Positions 25,917-33,155 of a DNA stretch of 64,000 bases are shown here, piece by piece. A model generated the notes under the pieces. It did not search any database, was not told where the DNA came from, and saw only the letters and a program-made list of their open reading frames with translations. Location of the stretch: assembly GCA_041874725.1 (NCBI GenBank), contig CP097466.1, forward strand, positions 4,526,001 through 4,590,000, given 5' to 3'. The DNA is from Duganella sp. BuS-21 (lineage in GTDB: Bacteria; Pseudomonadota; Gammaproteobacteria; Burkholderiales; Burkholderiaceae_D). Numbering within the stretch: the first letter of the stretch is position 1; each line of letters starts with the position of its first letter. The position numbers and the translations under genes are program-made.

Positions 25917-26104
25917 GATCGCTACCCCTGTCCCGTGCTCAATTCCTGGCTGGGCCACTTTCCCTCCCGCGTGCTGCCGGACGCAAGGAGCGGACGGTCC
26001 TTTCAACCTAGACCATACCGACACGTGGCGCAAGGAAACGACAGCGTTATCTTCGCAGATTCATGCCGCCTGGCCATCACTGCAGCTAACAAAGTTGGCG
26101 GGCC

Positions 26105-26365
26105 TCAACGCAGCCAAGGATAGGCCAGCACATAAATCATGCCGAACAGGAAATTGCCTAGCAAAACCATGCCGAGTAAGCCGAACAATATCTTTGCCGT
26201 TGTTCGTAATGTGCCGGCGCCGATGGCAACCAAGATGCGCCACAACGCAAACGGCCACAACAGTATGCGCCAGACCATCGCAATACAATCGAGCGCGAGT
26301 GCAAACGCGGCGGCGCGCAGACACTCCAGGTGCGTGCTGTCGTCGGCAAAGCTGTCTTTTTTCAT
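26105..26365 (-). CDS. small two-helix membrane protein
   Basis: This 86-residue protein starts MKKDSFADDS and has two hydrophobic stretches, about 25-50 (LDCIAMVWRILLWPFALWRILV) and 57-80 (AKILFGLLGMVLLGNFLFGMIYVL). A longer frame to 26905 exists but is antisense-free shadow of the relaxase in another frame, so I use the internal ATG at 26365. It follows the relaxase gene by 22 bases and probably belongs to the transfer operon. I do not recognise a family. It could aid mating or protect the donor, but nothing in sequence shows this. Confidence 0.6.
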   Translation of the reverse strand: MKKDSFADDSTHLECLRAAAFALALDCIAMVWRILLWPFALWRILVAIGAGTLRTTAKILFGLLGMVLLGNFLFGMIYVLAYPWLR

Positions 26366-26387
26366 GTTCCAATTCCTGCAATGAGGA

Positions 26388-27347
26388 CTAACGTTCGGGC
26401 GCGCGTACAACATCCCTGTCACGCCATCGTTCGGCGAGGCCGGCGATGCCCACCGCCAGCGAACGGTCGCTTGGTTCATCCGATAAGGCGAGCACCTCGG
26501 CCACTTTGCCGTAGCGCAGCAACATTTCCTGCTCGCGCCGCTGCGCGCGTTCACGCCGCTGCTGACGCTCACCTTGATCGACCACTTGGCGCAATGCAGC
26601 GCCCCGCTCCAGCATGTGGCGCACGCTTTGCTTCCGGCCCCGTCGGGGCTGGAACCGTTCCAGCCGGCTCGTGGCCGCAGCGTCGATGCCATGCTCCCGC
26701 AGGCGCTCGGCGAAGCGTTCGCGCCAGCGGCGAAAATCCTGCTTGCGCGGGTTGAGCCGTCTCCCATCCGCGCCGGCCATCTTGACGCACAAGTGCACAT
26801 GCGGATGCGGCGACGGATCCTTGCCCGGATCTGAGTCGTAGCTGTGCAAGGCCATCGCATATTGGTGCCCGCTGAATTCGTCTTGGGCAAAGGCGCGCAC
26901 TGCACGGCGCAATGACTGCGAGTCGGTTCCTGCCGGCATCGAGAGCACGATATTCAAGGCCTCGCGCCGCCAAGAGTCTTCGGCGATCGGCATGCCGCCG
27001 CACTGCCACGCGTAGCCCAGCCATGCCAGGTCCTCCTTGCCGTGGTAGCGTTCTCCGTCCTGATCCTCGATCTCCAACCGGCCATGCCGGGATATATAGG
27101 CCAGATGGGCGCGGATACGCCCCATGCCACGGCCGCCGCCCGAAATACGCACCATTGCCTGGGGACTGCGCCGTACAATGCCCTGCAGGCGGCTGCGGAC
27201 CGCGTCGGCGCTGCGCGGCCGCGCGTACAGCTTGAGCGCGCCGGTGGACTTGCCGTAGACGCGTCGGATCTGCCTCTGGTTGAAACCGTCGGCATCCCAT
27301 TGCTTCAGATAGGCGTCGACTTGGCTCGGCTTCACGATCGGCTCCAC
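26388..27347 (-). CDS. VirD2-type (MOBP-like) conjugative relaxase
   Basis: This 319-residue protein nicks one strand at oriT and stays bound to its 5' end. It has a conserved tyrosine region (GRIRAHLAYISRHG, about 75-90) and the metal-binding HxHxH motif III in PHPHVHLCVKM (about 182-190). A basic C-terminus follows (RRGRKQSVRHML, ERQQRRERAQRREQE). This resembles the VirD2 branch, where RVHLRYVxRDG precedes the HxH motif. The gene overlaps the MobC-like gene by 16 bases, the usual mobC-relaxase order. It is shorter than TraI-type relaxases and has no helicase or primase domain. Confidence 0.85.
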   Translation of the reverse strand: MEPIVKPSQVDAYLKQWDADGFNQRQIRRVYGKSTGALKLYARPRSADAVRSRLQGIVRRSPQAMVRISGGGRGMGRIRAHLAYISRHGRLEIEDQDGERYHGKEDLAWLGYAWQCGGMPIAEDSWRREALNIVLSMPAGTDSQSLRRAVRAFAQDEFSGHQYAMALHSYDSDPGKDPSPHPHVHLCVKMAGADGRRLNPRKQDFRRWRERFAERLREHGIDAAATSRLERFQPRRGRKQSVRHMLERGAALRQVVDQGERQQRRERAQRREQEMLLRYGKVAEVLALSDEPSDRSLAVGIAGLAERWRDRDVVRAPER

Positions 27348-27901
27348 CGCGCGGCATTGCGGCTCAGGACCACCGCCACCTCGTCGATATGCGTGGTGAA
27401 CTGCACCCTCAGCGCGCCGAGCACGGCAATCAGAGCCACATGCTCCACCGCTTGCTGGGCGTTGAGCGCGCGCGCAATCTGGTTCAGGTTGCGTCCGATG
27501 CTCAGCAGCGCAAGATTGGACTTGCCCAGCGCTTCCATTTCGATGGGTCCCAGCTGTGGCCCGCCATGCATCACGGACCTCAACAGCGCGATCATCCAGC
27601 GAAGCTCGGACAATCCCTGGTGCCGCGCGGCCATGCGGATGAACTCGGCTTCGTCCACCGTCAGCAGCAGTTGGCGCCGGATTTTACGGACCGGTTCTCG
27701 TGTCCCTTGTTGCTTGCTGTTTTTATTTTGGCTGACAGCATCGGTTCCATTCGCATCGTCCACCAACTGCGCCTCGGTGAGCTTGGCGACCACTTGCCGG
27801 AACGCCGCGCTCGGCGTCACCTGATGGGCATGGCAATAGTCGAGCCAGCGCTGCTTGTAGGCGCCCAGGTCGATATTGATGCGGTTCGGTCTGCTGGTCA
27901 T
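27332..27901 (-). CDS. mobC: MobC-like relaxosome accessory protein
   Basis: This 189-residue protein ends in the hallmark of MobC proteins, GKSNLALLSIGRNLNQIARALN (in parts; about 125-150), after a basic central region (REPVRKIRRQLLLTVDEAEFIRMAARHQG) with ribbon-helix-helix character. MobC proteins bind oriT and help the relaxase open the nick region. It is directly upstream of, and overlaps, the relaxase gene. The intergenic DNA before it carries a strong palindrome, fitting oriT. Confidence 0.8.
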   Translation of the reverse strand: MTSRPNRINIDLGAYKQRWLDYCHAHQVTPSAAFRQVVAKLTEAQLVDDANGTDAVSQNKNSKQQGTREPVRKIRRQLLLTVDEAEFIRMAARHQGLSELRWMIALLRSVMHGGPQLGPIEMEALGKSNLALLSIGRNLNQIARALNAQQAVEHVALIAVLGALRVQFTTHIDEVAVVLSRNAARWSRS

Positions 27902-28093
27902 GATGGTCTCGCTCGATCGCGGTCCTGCATGACTTCAATGTACGCCACCTACAGTGGAGCACATTGATCGGCGTCAGCCTATCCTGCATTAATCAACCAA
28001 ATAATAAAAAGCTTGAAAATTTCAAGCTTTTTACGCGTGCGTCCTCAAAGCAGACTCCTCCGTACCACAACGGCTCAAGCAAGCGCAGCAACA
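27902..28093. other. candidate oriT region with perfect 13-base inverted repeat
   Basis: The gap upstream of the mobC-relaxase pair holds a perfect palindrome: AAAAAGCTTGAAA (28006-28018), one central A, TTTCAAGCTTTTT (28020-28032). It is AT-rich against GC-rich neighbours. Its position beside mobC is typical for oriT, where an inverted repeat lies beside the nic site. The A/T-flanked hairpin could equally end transcription in both directions. No nic consensus was identified by eye. Confidence 0.45.
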
Positions 28094-28462
28094 TCAGCCC
28101 TTGCAGCGGCTTCCCAAATCACCGACCTCGGCAATAAAGCAGCATCGCGCCCAAGACCCGCCATCCCCCTCTAAGCCCTCAGGCATCGTCATCGCCTCGA
28201 CAATCAAGCGCCACACCGCTGGCCGCACCTCCCGCTCGCTGACCGTGCGCCGACCCGCGCAAATCAACTGCCCATACAGCGTTGCCAGATCCTCGACCTC
28301 CGCCGACAGCTCGCCATCGACCGGTGGACAGCGCCGCAACCAGCCGTTGATGCACCGCTCCAGCACCACTATCCCAATCTCGTCCGGCATCGTCCCCTCC
28401 CCTTGCTCCATGCCCCGACCACCAGTATCGGCGGCCGGGGCACAGCCTTCCTTGTCAAACAT
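28094..28462 (-). CDS. DUF3717-like small protein
   Basis: Start is the ATG at 28462, sharing one base with the stop of the upstream gene (TGATG); 122 residues. The core EIGIVVLERCINGWLRRCPP, then LSAEVEDLATLYGQLI, resembles the DUF3717 pattern (helix with INxWR, then a helix with LAxxYGxMI) found on mobile elements of Burkholderiales; this is a by-eye match. Function unknown. A start further in (MPDEIG) is also possible. It is the last gene of the leftward ardB-parB block. Confidence 0.55.
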   Translation of the reverse strand: MFDKEGCAPAADTGGRGMEQGEGTMPDEIGIVVLERCINGWLRRCPPVDGELSAEVEDLATLYGQLICAGRRTVSEREVRPAVWRLIVEAMTMPEGLEGDGGSWARCCFIAEVGDLGSRCKG

Positions 28463-30432
28463 CAAGCTTGCTCATCGTCAGCATCCTCCTGCACCGCCTC
28501 GCTGGCCGCCAGCACCCCGGCCAGCAGGGGCGGCAGCCAGCCGCTATCGGCCACCGCCAGCGCCGCCGCCTCGGCCGCCGCGTCCTTGCGCAGCTTTTCC
28601 AGCGGCACCGCCTTGGCGGGCGAGACCGCCTGCGCCACCACCGCCAGCATCTGCTCCTTGCGCACGTGGGCGAAGTAGTCCTGTGCGGTCGGCTTCCACC
28701 AGCGGTGCATGTCGAGCCGCACGGTGCGCGCCAGCGTCTCCACCGCCGGACGCGGCTGCTCGCGCTGCTGCACGCCGTTGACCGCGCAGGCGGTGCAGAA
28801 TGCGATGCAGTCGTCCAGTATGCTGCGCGGCTGCCGTGTCAGCCACTCCATCAGCCCGACGCTGTCGCCGTGGGCAGGCAACAGGCCGACCAGCGCACCG
28901 CGCTGCGCTTCCCACGCCTCCCATGCCGGGCCGTGCTCGGCGTCGCCCGGAAGCTGCGGCAGCCGCAGCGCGATCTGCACCGCGCTGCCGTCGGCATCGG
29001 CATAGAACACACTGCGGATCAGGTGGTGGGCCAGGACACGCAGCGCTACCTCGGGCTGGCGCACCAGCTCCGCGCGCAGCGCCAAGGTACGCTGCGCCGA
29101 CAGCAGTTCGGTCAGGCGCTCGCTGTGCGGCCCGCGCTGGCGCGCCCGTGGACCGCCGCCCTCCGCGCCCGCGGCGGCCTTCGCCATGCGCGCCTTGTCC
29201 TGCGGCCGGATCAGCCCGCGCAGCACACTCGGCTTGCCCTTGTCGTCCAAGGTCACCAGAGTACCGGCCAGCGCGCGGTCGGCGCGGTCCGGTTGGCGCA
29301 GCTCATTGGCGATGCGGCCCTGCTCGAGTTCGATCGCGGCCAGTTCGCGCAACGCCGCTCCATCCTCAACCGCATCCTCGGCTCCGGCGGCGGTTTCTGC
29401 GGCCAGCGCCGCAGCGCGCCGCGCCAGTTGGTCCAGCTTGGCCTGCTGCTCGGCGTTGGGGGCCAACACCTCGGTGCGCACCCGCCCATAGACCGCCAGT
29501 TCGGCGGCATCCATGCGGCAGCGGACATCGATCCATAGCCAGCCTTCGCCGTGCAGCCGCGCAGCCACCCGCTGCAGCCGGTCATTCGCCAGCCGGTCGA
29601 GCAGCGCCACATCCTCGATATAGCCGTCGTTGTCCTCGCTGAACAGATCGCGCGCCACCGTGCCGCCCGTTTTTTCATAGGTCTTGACGCCGACATAGCG
29701 CACCACCCGGTCGCTACGGACGCTCACACAGTGCGCGGTCAGCAAGCGCCGCAGGCGCTGCGGCTGACGCTCCCATTGCGCCAAGCCGTCCCACGCGGCC
29801 AGCTGCGCCGCGTGGTCGTCGCTGACCGCCAAGGCCGCCATCTGCTCGTAACTGGCCTGATCGGCACGGTACAAGGCGAACAGGCGCGGCGCGACATTGG
29901 CGAGCTTGAGGCGACGCCGCACCGTCAATTCGCTGACCCCGAAGGCCAACGCGATATCGGCCACGCTGCGCTGCTGCTGCGCCAAGGTCAGCATGGCATC
30001 GAAGATATCGGCCGGATGCATGGGTGCACGCCCGAGATTCTCGGCCAGACTGACCAATACCGCCTCGTGCTCGGCCACCAGCATATACGGGAGCTGGTAG
30101 TCCTCGGGCAGGTCGCCCTCGGCGATCAGTTCGCCCACCACTTGCCATCGACCGTCGCCTGCCGCCACCTCCAGCAGTCCGGTGGGCTCTCCATCCTGCT
30201 GCTGGGCGAAGCACACCAGATTCTGCAACACCCCGTTGGCGCGCACCAAGGCTTTCAGTTCGCTCAAGTCCCGCGCCTTCTTGCGGGTATTGGCCTTGCT
30301 GCGCACCATGCGCGCGTGCGCCGCCGTACCCAAGGTCGCATGGGCCAGTATCGCCTCCGACGACCGCTGCACGGCGTTCCCCAATGCAACGGCACCATCG
30401 CCATCGTTTGCTACCTGTTCAAGTTCCGACAT
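28462..30432 (-). CDS. long ParB/Spo0J-like protein of YubM type
   Basis: I choose the ATG at 30432 (656 residues) because AGGAGG lies 4 bases upstream; the upstream extension has no family sequence. The N-terminal 200 residues hold a ParB-like N domain (KARDLSELKALVRANGVLQNLVCF, GRWQVVGELIAEG, then NLGRAPMHPADIFDAM) and a helix-turn-helix (SVADIALAFGVSELTVRRRLKLANV). The long C-terminal half is alanine/arginine-rich and helical. Long ParB-like proteins of this build (F-plasmid YubM) lie in the leading regions of conjugative plasmids beside antirestriction and ssDNA-handling genes, as here. It differs clearly from the 340-residue ParB at 41.4-42.4 kb, which is paired with ParA. Confidence 0.8.
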   Translation of the reverse strand: MSELEQVANDGDGAVALGNAVQRSSEAILAHATLGTAAHARMVRSKANTRKKARDLSELKALVRANGVLQNLVCFAQQQDGEPTGLLEVAAGDGRWQVVGELIAEGDLPEDYQLPYMLVAEHEAVLVSLAENLGRAPMHPADIFDAMLTLAQQQRSVADIALAFGVSELTVRRRLKLANVAPRLFALYRADQASYEQMAALAVSDDHAAQLAAWDGLAQWERQPQRLRRLLTAHCVSVRSDRVVRYVGVKTYEKTGGTVARDLFSEDNDGYIEDVALLDRLANDRLQRVAARLHGEGWLWIDVRCRMDAAELAVYGRVRTEVLAPNAEQQAKLDQLARRAAALAAETAAGAEDAVEDGAALRELAAIELEQGRIANELRQPDRADRALAGTLVTLDDKGKPSVLRGLIRPQDKARMAKAAAGAEGGGPRARQRGPHSERLTELLSAQRTLALRAELVRQPEVALRVLAHHLIRSVFYADADGSAVQIALRLPQLPGDAEHGPAWEAWEAQRGALVGLLPAHGDSVGLMEWLTRQPRSILDDCIAFCTACAVNGVQQREQPRPAVETLARTVRLDMHRWWKPTAQDYFAHVRKEQMLAVVAQAVSPAKAVPLEKLRKDAAAEAAALAVADSGWLPPLLAGVLAASEAVQEDADDEQA

Positions 30433-30496
30433 ATATCCTCCTGTGAATGAAACAATCAACAGGGCCGCCACGGCGGCGGCCCATTGCCGCCGCCGC

Positions 30497-30988
30497 TCAG
30501 TCGAGCAGGGCATACAACCGGCGCGACTCGGGATGCTCATCGATGAAGTCGCGCAGGCGGTAATACGACTCGGCAAAGCGCGCGCCGTCGCGTCCAAACG
30601 ACAGCTTGCACAGGGCAACGGCGGTCACCCCGATGCCAGCCGTCTCGGCGTCGAACCAGCCGTCGAAACCTTCGCCATCGCGAACGAGTCGGAAGGCCGG
30701 GACACCGCGCGGAGCCAGAAAGGCGCCGCCGTTGGAAAGACTGAAAAAATCCCAGTAGCCGCTGGTGTAATGCGGGCACAGGCGGCCCATGGTGTCGTAC
30801 ACCACGTTCTCCGCCAGCAGAAACAAGGGCCCGAACTGGCGCGGCAGGAAACCCAGCCGCTCGTGCTGTCCGACCAGCGTCGCCGTGATCGCCGCCGCCT
30901 CGGCACCGCCATCTGCCGCAGCACCGGCGGCGATGGCTGCACGGTCCGCGCCAACGGCAAGCGCCGCCCCATCGTGTGACTTGTCCAT
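30497..30988 (-). CDS. ardB: ArdB/KlcA-family antirestriction protein
   Basis: This 163-residue protein has an Ala/Gly-rich N-terminus followed by the ArdB signature: LGFLPRQFGPLFLLAENVVYD, MGRLCPHYTSGYWDFFSLS and NGGAFLAPRG. ArdB proteins block type I restriction enzymes in the recipient cell without binding DNA as mimics. It lies upstream of the YubM-like gene in the same direction, and right after an about 1-kb non-coding hairpin region that could supply its promoter. Leading-region genes like this act first after entry of the transferred strand. Confidence 0.85.
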   Translation of the reverse strand: MDKSHDGAALAVGADRAAIAAGAAADGGAEAAAITATLVGQHERLGFLPRQFGPLFLLAENVVYDTMGRLCPHYTSGYWDFFSLSNGGAFLAPRGVPAFRLVRDGEGFDGWFDAETAGIGVTAVALCKLSFGRDGARFAESYYRLRDFIDEHPESRRLYALLD

Positions 30989-31152
30989 GTTGTTCTCCTA
31001 AGAAAGGTTGCAAACCGAGGTGGCGTGATTGCTCATCCTCTTGCATGGACTCTCTCGCTCCCGCCGGGGCGGGCGGGGGGTGGCGAAAGCCTTCCCTCAG
31101 GGAAGGTTGGATGGGTGGTTTGCAGGCAGCGAGGAACGGGACGCGACTTCGT

Positions 31153-31230
31153 CCCATTGCGTGCGCTTATCCCCCCACAAGTCCCCCTCACCTCAGCTGG
31201 GGGGACTTGTGGGGGGATTGTCGCAATGGG
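31153..31230. repeat. long inverted repeat, 17-base perfect arms
   Basis: The arms CCCCCCACAAGTCCCCC (31171-31187) and GGGGGACTTGTGGGGGG (31200-31216) are exact complements around a 12-base loop. Outside them CCCATTGCG (31153-31161) pairs with CGCAATGGG (31222-31230), extending the stem after a bulge. The G/C strand bias makes the single strands very distinct. Nothing coding overlaps it convincingly. Confidence 0.8.
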
Positions 31231-31437
31231 TGGCCCGCGGCCCGTGCTGCCCCTCGTGGGGGTTGCGCCGAAGGTGCCCCGGGAAAGGAGGCGGCCGGCC
31301 TCATAGCGCAGCGGCGGCTCAAAGGCCATGACAGCGGCCTTATCGCTGGCGTGGCCTTTGAAAGCCTCCTGTCCTCATTTCAGGCCGTGCGCCCTGGACC
31401 TTGCGGTACGCGCAGCGTTCCGCCATGGTGTCGTCCT

Positions 31438-31563
31438 CCGGGAGGAGCGCAGCTGCTCCCGGCCGTTCAGGAAGTTGCGAGAGGAGGACTGGAGGCGGGC
31501 CGCAGGCCCGGTCCCGCAGGGACGGAGCGCAGCGACCCGCAAGGAGGACGGGCCCGCAGGGCC
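31438..31563. repeat. cluster of four hairpins with GCA triloops
   Basis: Four stems each close a GCA loop with a C-G pair: 31438-31462 (11-base stem with one mismatch), 31496-31510 (CGGGCC-GCA-GGCCCG), 31511-31523 (GTCCC-GCA-GGGAC) and 31551-31563 (GGCCC-GCA-GGGCC). GNA triloops closed by C-G are known for high stability in single-stranded DNA. Having the same loop in unrelated stems within 126 bases is unlikely by chance. Confidence 0.65.
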
Positions 31564-32056
31564 TCGCCCGGATGCCACCGTCGGCATGACGCCGCACGGG
31601 GCCGGACATGCACGCAGCAGCCGCAAGGCCAGAATAGTTGCGGTCGTAGAGAAACAAGCGGTAATTGGAGCAATGGGCACAGCACAGCGGCGGTCCCGCC
31701 GACCAGGCGCCCGTGCGCCTCACTGCGGGCATGCATTCGCCATGCCTGGCCAGACCAACCGCGCTGGAAAGGAAGGAAAGCCCAACCCATCCCGGTCACG
31801 AGCAATGCCGGCGAGCCTATGCGGGAAGCAAGTCGTGTCAGACATGCGGATAGGAGATTGGGCGCACAAACAGCGACAAAGGAAAGATGAAATCGCGCGT
31901 CCCGTAGCACGCCGACAAAGCAATATGACCTCCGTTGCATGCCGGCCCGTCCGCAGCACTCCAGACCGTCCGCCCTCATCGGCAAGCCTGCCCATGTAGC
32001 GTGGGATCACCACGGCTAAGCTACCAGCCGGCGTGGCTTAGAACCGGCAGACGTGA

Positions 32057-32812
32057 TCAGAACAAATCCGCCTGAACAGGAGGCGCCGAATCGACGGCCT
32101 CGCTCACCTCCTTTTGTCGAGGAGGTCTTGGCGCCGGCGCCGCGCTCAGTTCCTGCGCCGGATACAACCCGATGAGCGCACGCGCAAATTCCGGGTTATT
32201 CGAGCCCAGCCAATCATCGTAATGCTCGGGCCTGAGTATCGCCACGCCGCGCTTTTCCTCATCGGAGTGGAACCGCTTCAGCAGCGGGTGCTCATTGGCG
32301 TTGAGGGTGAAATGGTTGAACGTATGGACGACCGTACCGTCCTCCTCCTCCCACGTGCGCCACATGCCCGGCAGACCGAAAGGCTCCCCGCTGGCGAGCT
32401 TGATGAGCCAGCGCTCGTGCTGACCGGTCTCCCAGTTGGGCTCGAACACCCCCAGCGCAGGCACGATGCATAACTGCTGCTGCAGCCAGAAACGCTTATA
32501 GGTGACCTTGCTGCCGACTTCCTCCGCGCGCGCATTCATGGTGTGCATTGGGATGCGTTTGCGCTTCACCTCCCTGCCCTCTTCAACCGCCTGCTCTTCC
32601 GCCGGGGTCAGCTTTTTGTACGGCCGGTGCCGCTGCGGCACGAAACCATACGTGCCCACCTGGCCGCGTCGCTGTCCGCGCTCATCGTGGATGATGAACG
32701 GCGCGCGGTAATCCTGGTTGATGTCGTCCCGCCACGCCTCGTCGACCTCCATCGGCGTCTTGAACCAGTCGAAGCAAATCTGTCGGCCGACAGTGATGTA
32801 GTTGACACACAT
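32057..32812 (-). CDS. SRAP-domain (YedK/HMCES-like) abasic-site protein
   Basis: The start is the ATG at 32812, which gives MCVNY with the catalytic Cys2 exposed after methionine removal; AAGGAG lies 8 bases upstream. An in-frame start further up would bury Cys2 and destroy function. The 251-residue protein carries the SRAP residues: Cys2, TMNARAE (Asn), GVFEPNW (Glu) and FNHFTLNANEHPLL (His). SRAP proteins crosslink to abasic sites in single-stranded DNA and shield them. Location in a leading-region-like block suggests protection of the incoming strand. The acidic proline-rich tail ends in QADLF, which resembles a clamp-binding QxxLF motif. Confidence 0.88.
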   Translation of the reverse strand: MCVNYITVGRQICFDWFKTPMEVDEAWRDDINQDYRAPFIIHDERGQRRGQVGTYGFVPQRHRPYKKLTPAEEQAVEEGREVKRKRIPMHTMNARAEEVGSKVTYKRFWLQQQLCIVPALGVFEPNWETGQHERWLIKLASGEPFGLPGMWRTWEEEDGTVVHTFNHFTLNANEHPLLKRFHSDEEKRGVAILRPEHYDDWLGSNNPEFARALIGLYPAQELSAAPAPRPPRQKEVSEAVDSAPPVQADLF

Positions 32813-33155
32813 GGGCGCTCCTTGATGGTGATAGGAATGGATTTTATCGCATACCCGTGCAAGATTGATCGGCGATGACCGCACTTCCTTAGGCCGCCTA
32901 CATTGCTTCGATGCCAAGGCTGCGCTTGCTGAGAAGGCACGCAATATTGGCGAATGCTATATCTCCAATTCCAAGAATTTAGACCTCTTACGGCTATCTT
33001 TTCAGATCGACAACATGCTACTCTAGTGCCCACGTCCTCAGCTGGTCACGTCCCTCTCTCACCGAACCAAACCGTTTAATTTTACTAAAATAGTTTTCTC
33101 AGTTCTCAGCACGAGTGATGCTTTTTTAGAATTAAAAATTTTTCAGGGACTGCAT
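32813..33155. other. 343-base divergent intergenic region, drops in GC
   Basis: This separates the leftward SRAP gene from the rightward hydrolase gene. GC falls sharply towards 33.1 kb, marking the border of a cargo insert. It probably carries promoters for both sides. I see no repeat or clear promoter pair. Confidence 0.5.

Larger units (their letters stand above)
30989..32056. other. 1.07-kb GC-rich non-coding region with many hairpins
   Basis: No supported gene is found: open frames on both strands are the result of high GC, lack ribosome-binding sites and overlap each other. It is packed with inverted repeats: CCTTCCC-TCA-GGGAAGG (31090-31106), a 17-base-arm repeat inside longer arms (31153-31230), AAAGGCCA...TGGCCTTT with an inner CAGCG/CGCTG stem (31321-31359), and a series of GCA-loop hairpins (31438-31563). 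It separates the antirestriction/ParB block from the SRAP gene. I infer a role for folded single-stranded DNA during conjugation (ssDNA promoter, primer or complementary-strand origin). Confidence 0.55.

Noticed and set aside
26105..26905. 266-codon frame covering the small membrane protein and much of the relaxase gene
   Set aside because: Upstream part is a wrong-frame reading of the relaxase; only the last 86 codons, from the ATG at 26365, have sensible membrane-protein sequence.
31328..31999. Open frames of up to 223 codons on both strands in the 31.0-32.0 kb region
   Set aside because: They overlap each other in several frames, have no ribosome-binding sites, show Arg/Pro/Ala-rich low-quality sequence, and the DNA is dominated by hairpins. 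High GC alone explains the lack of stops.
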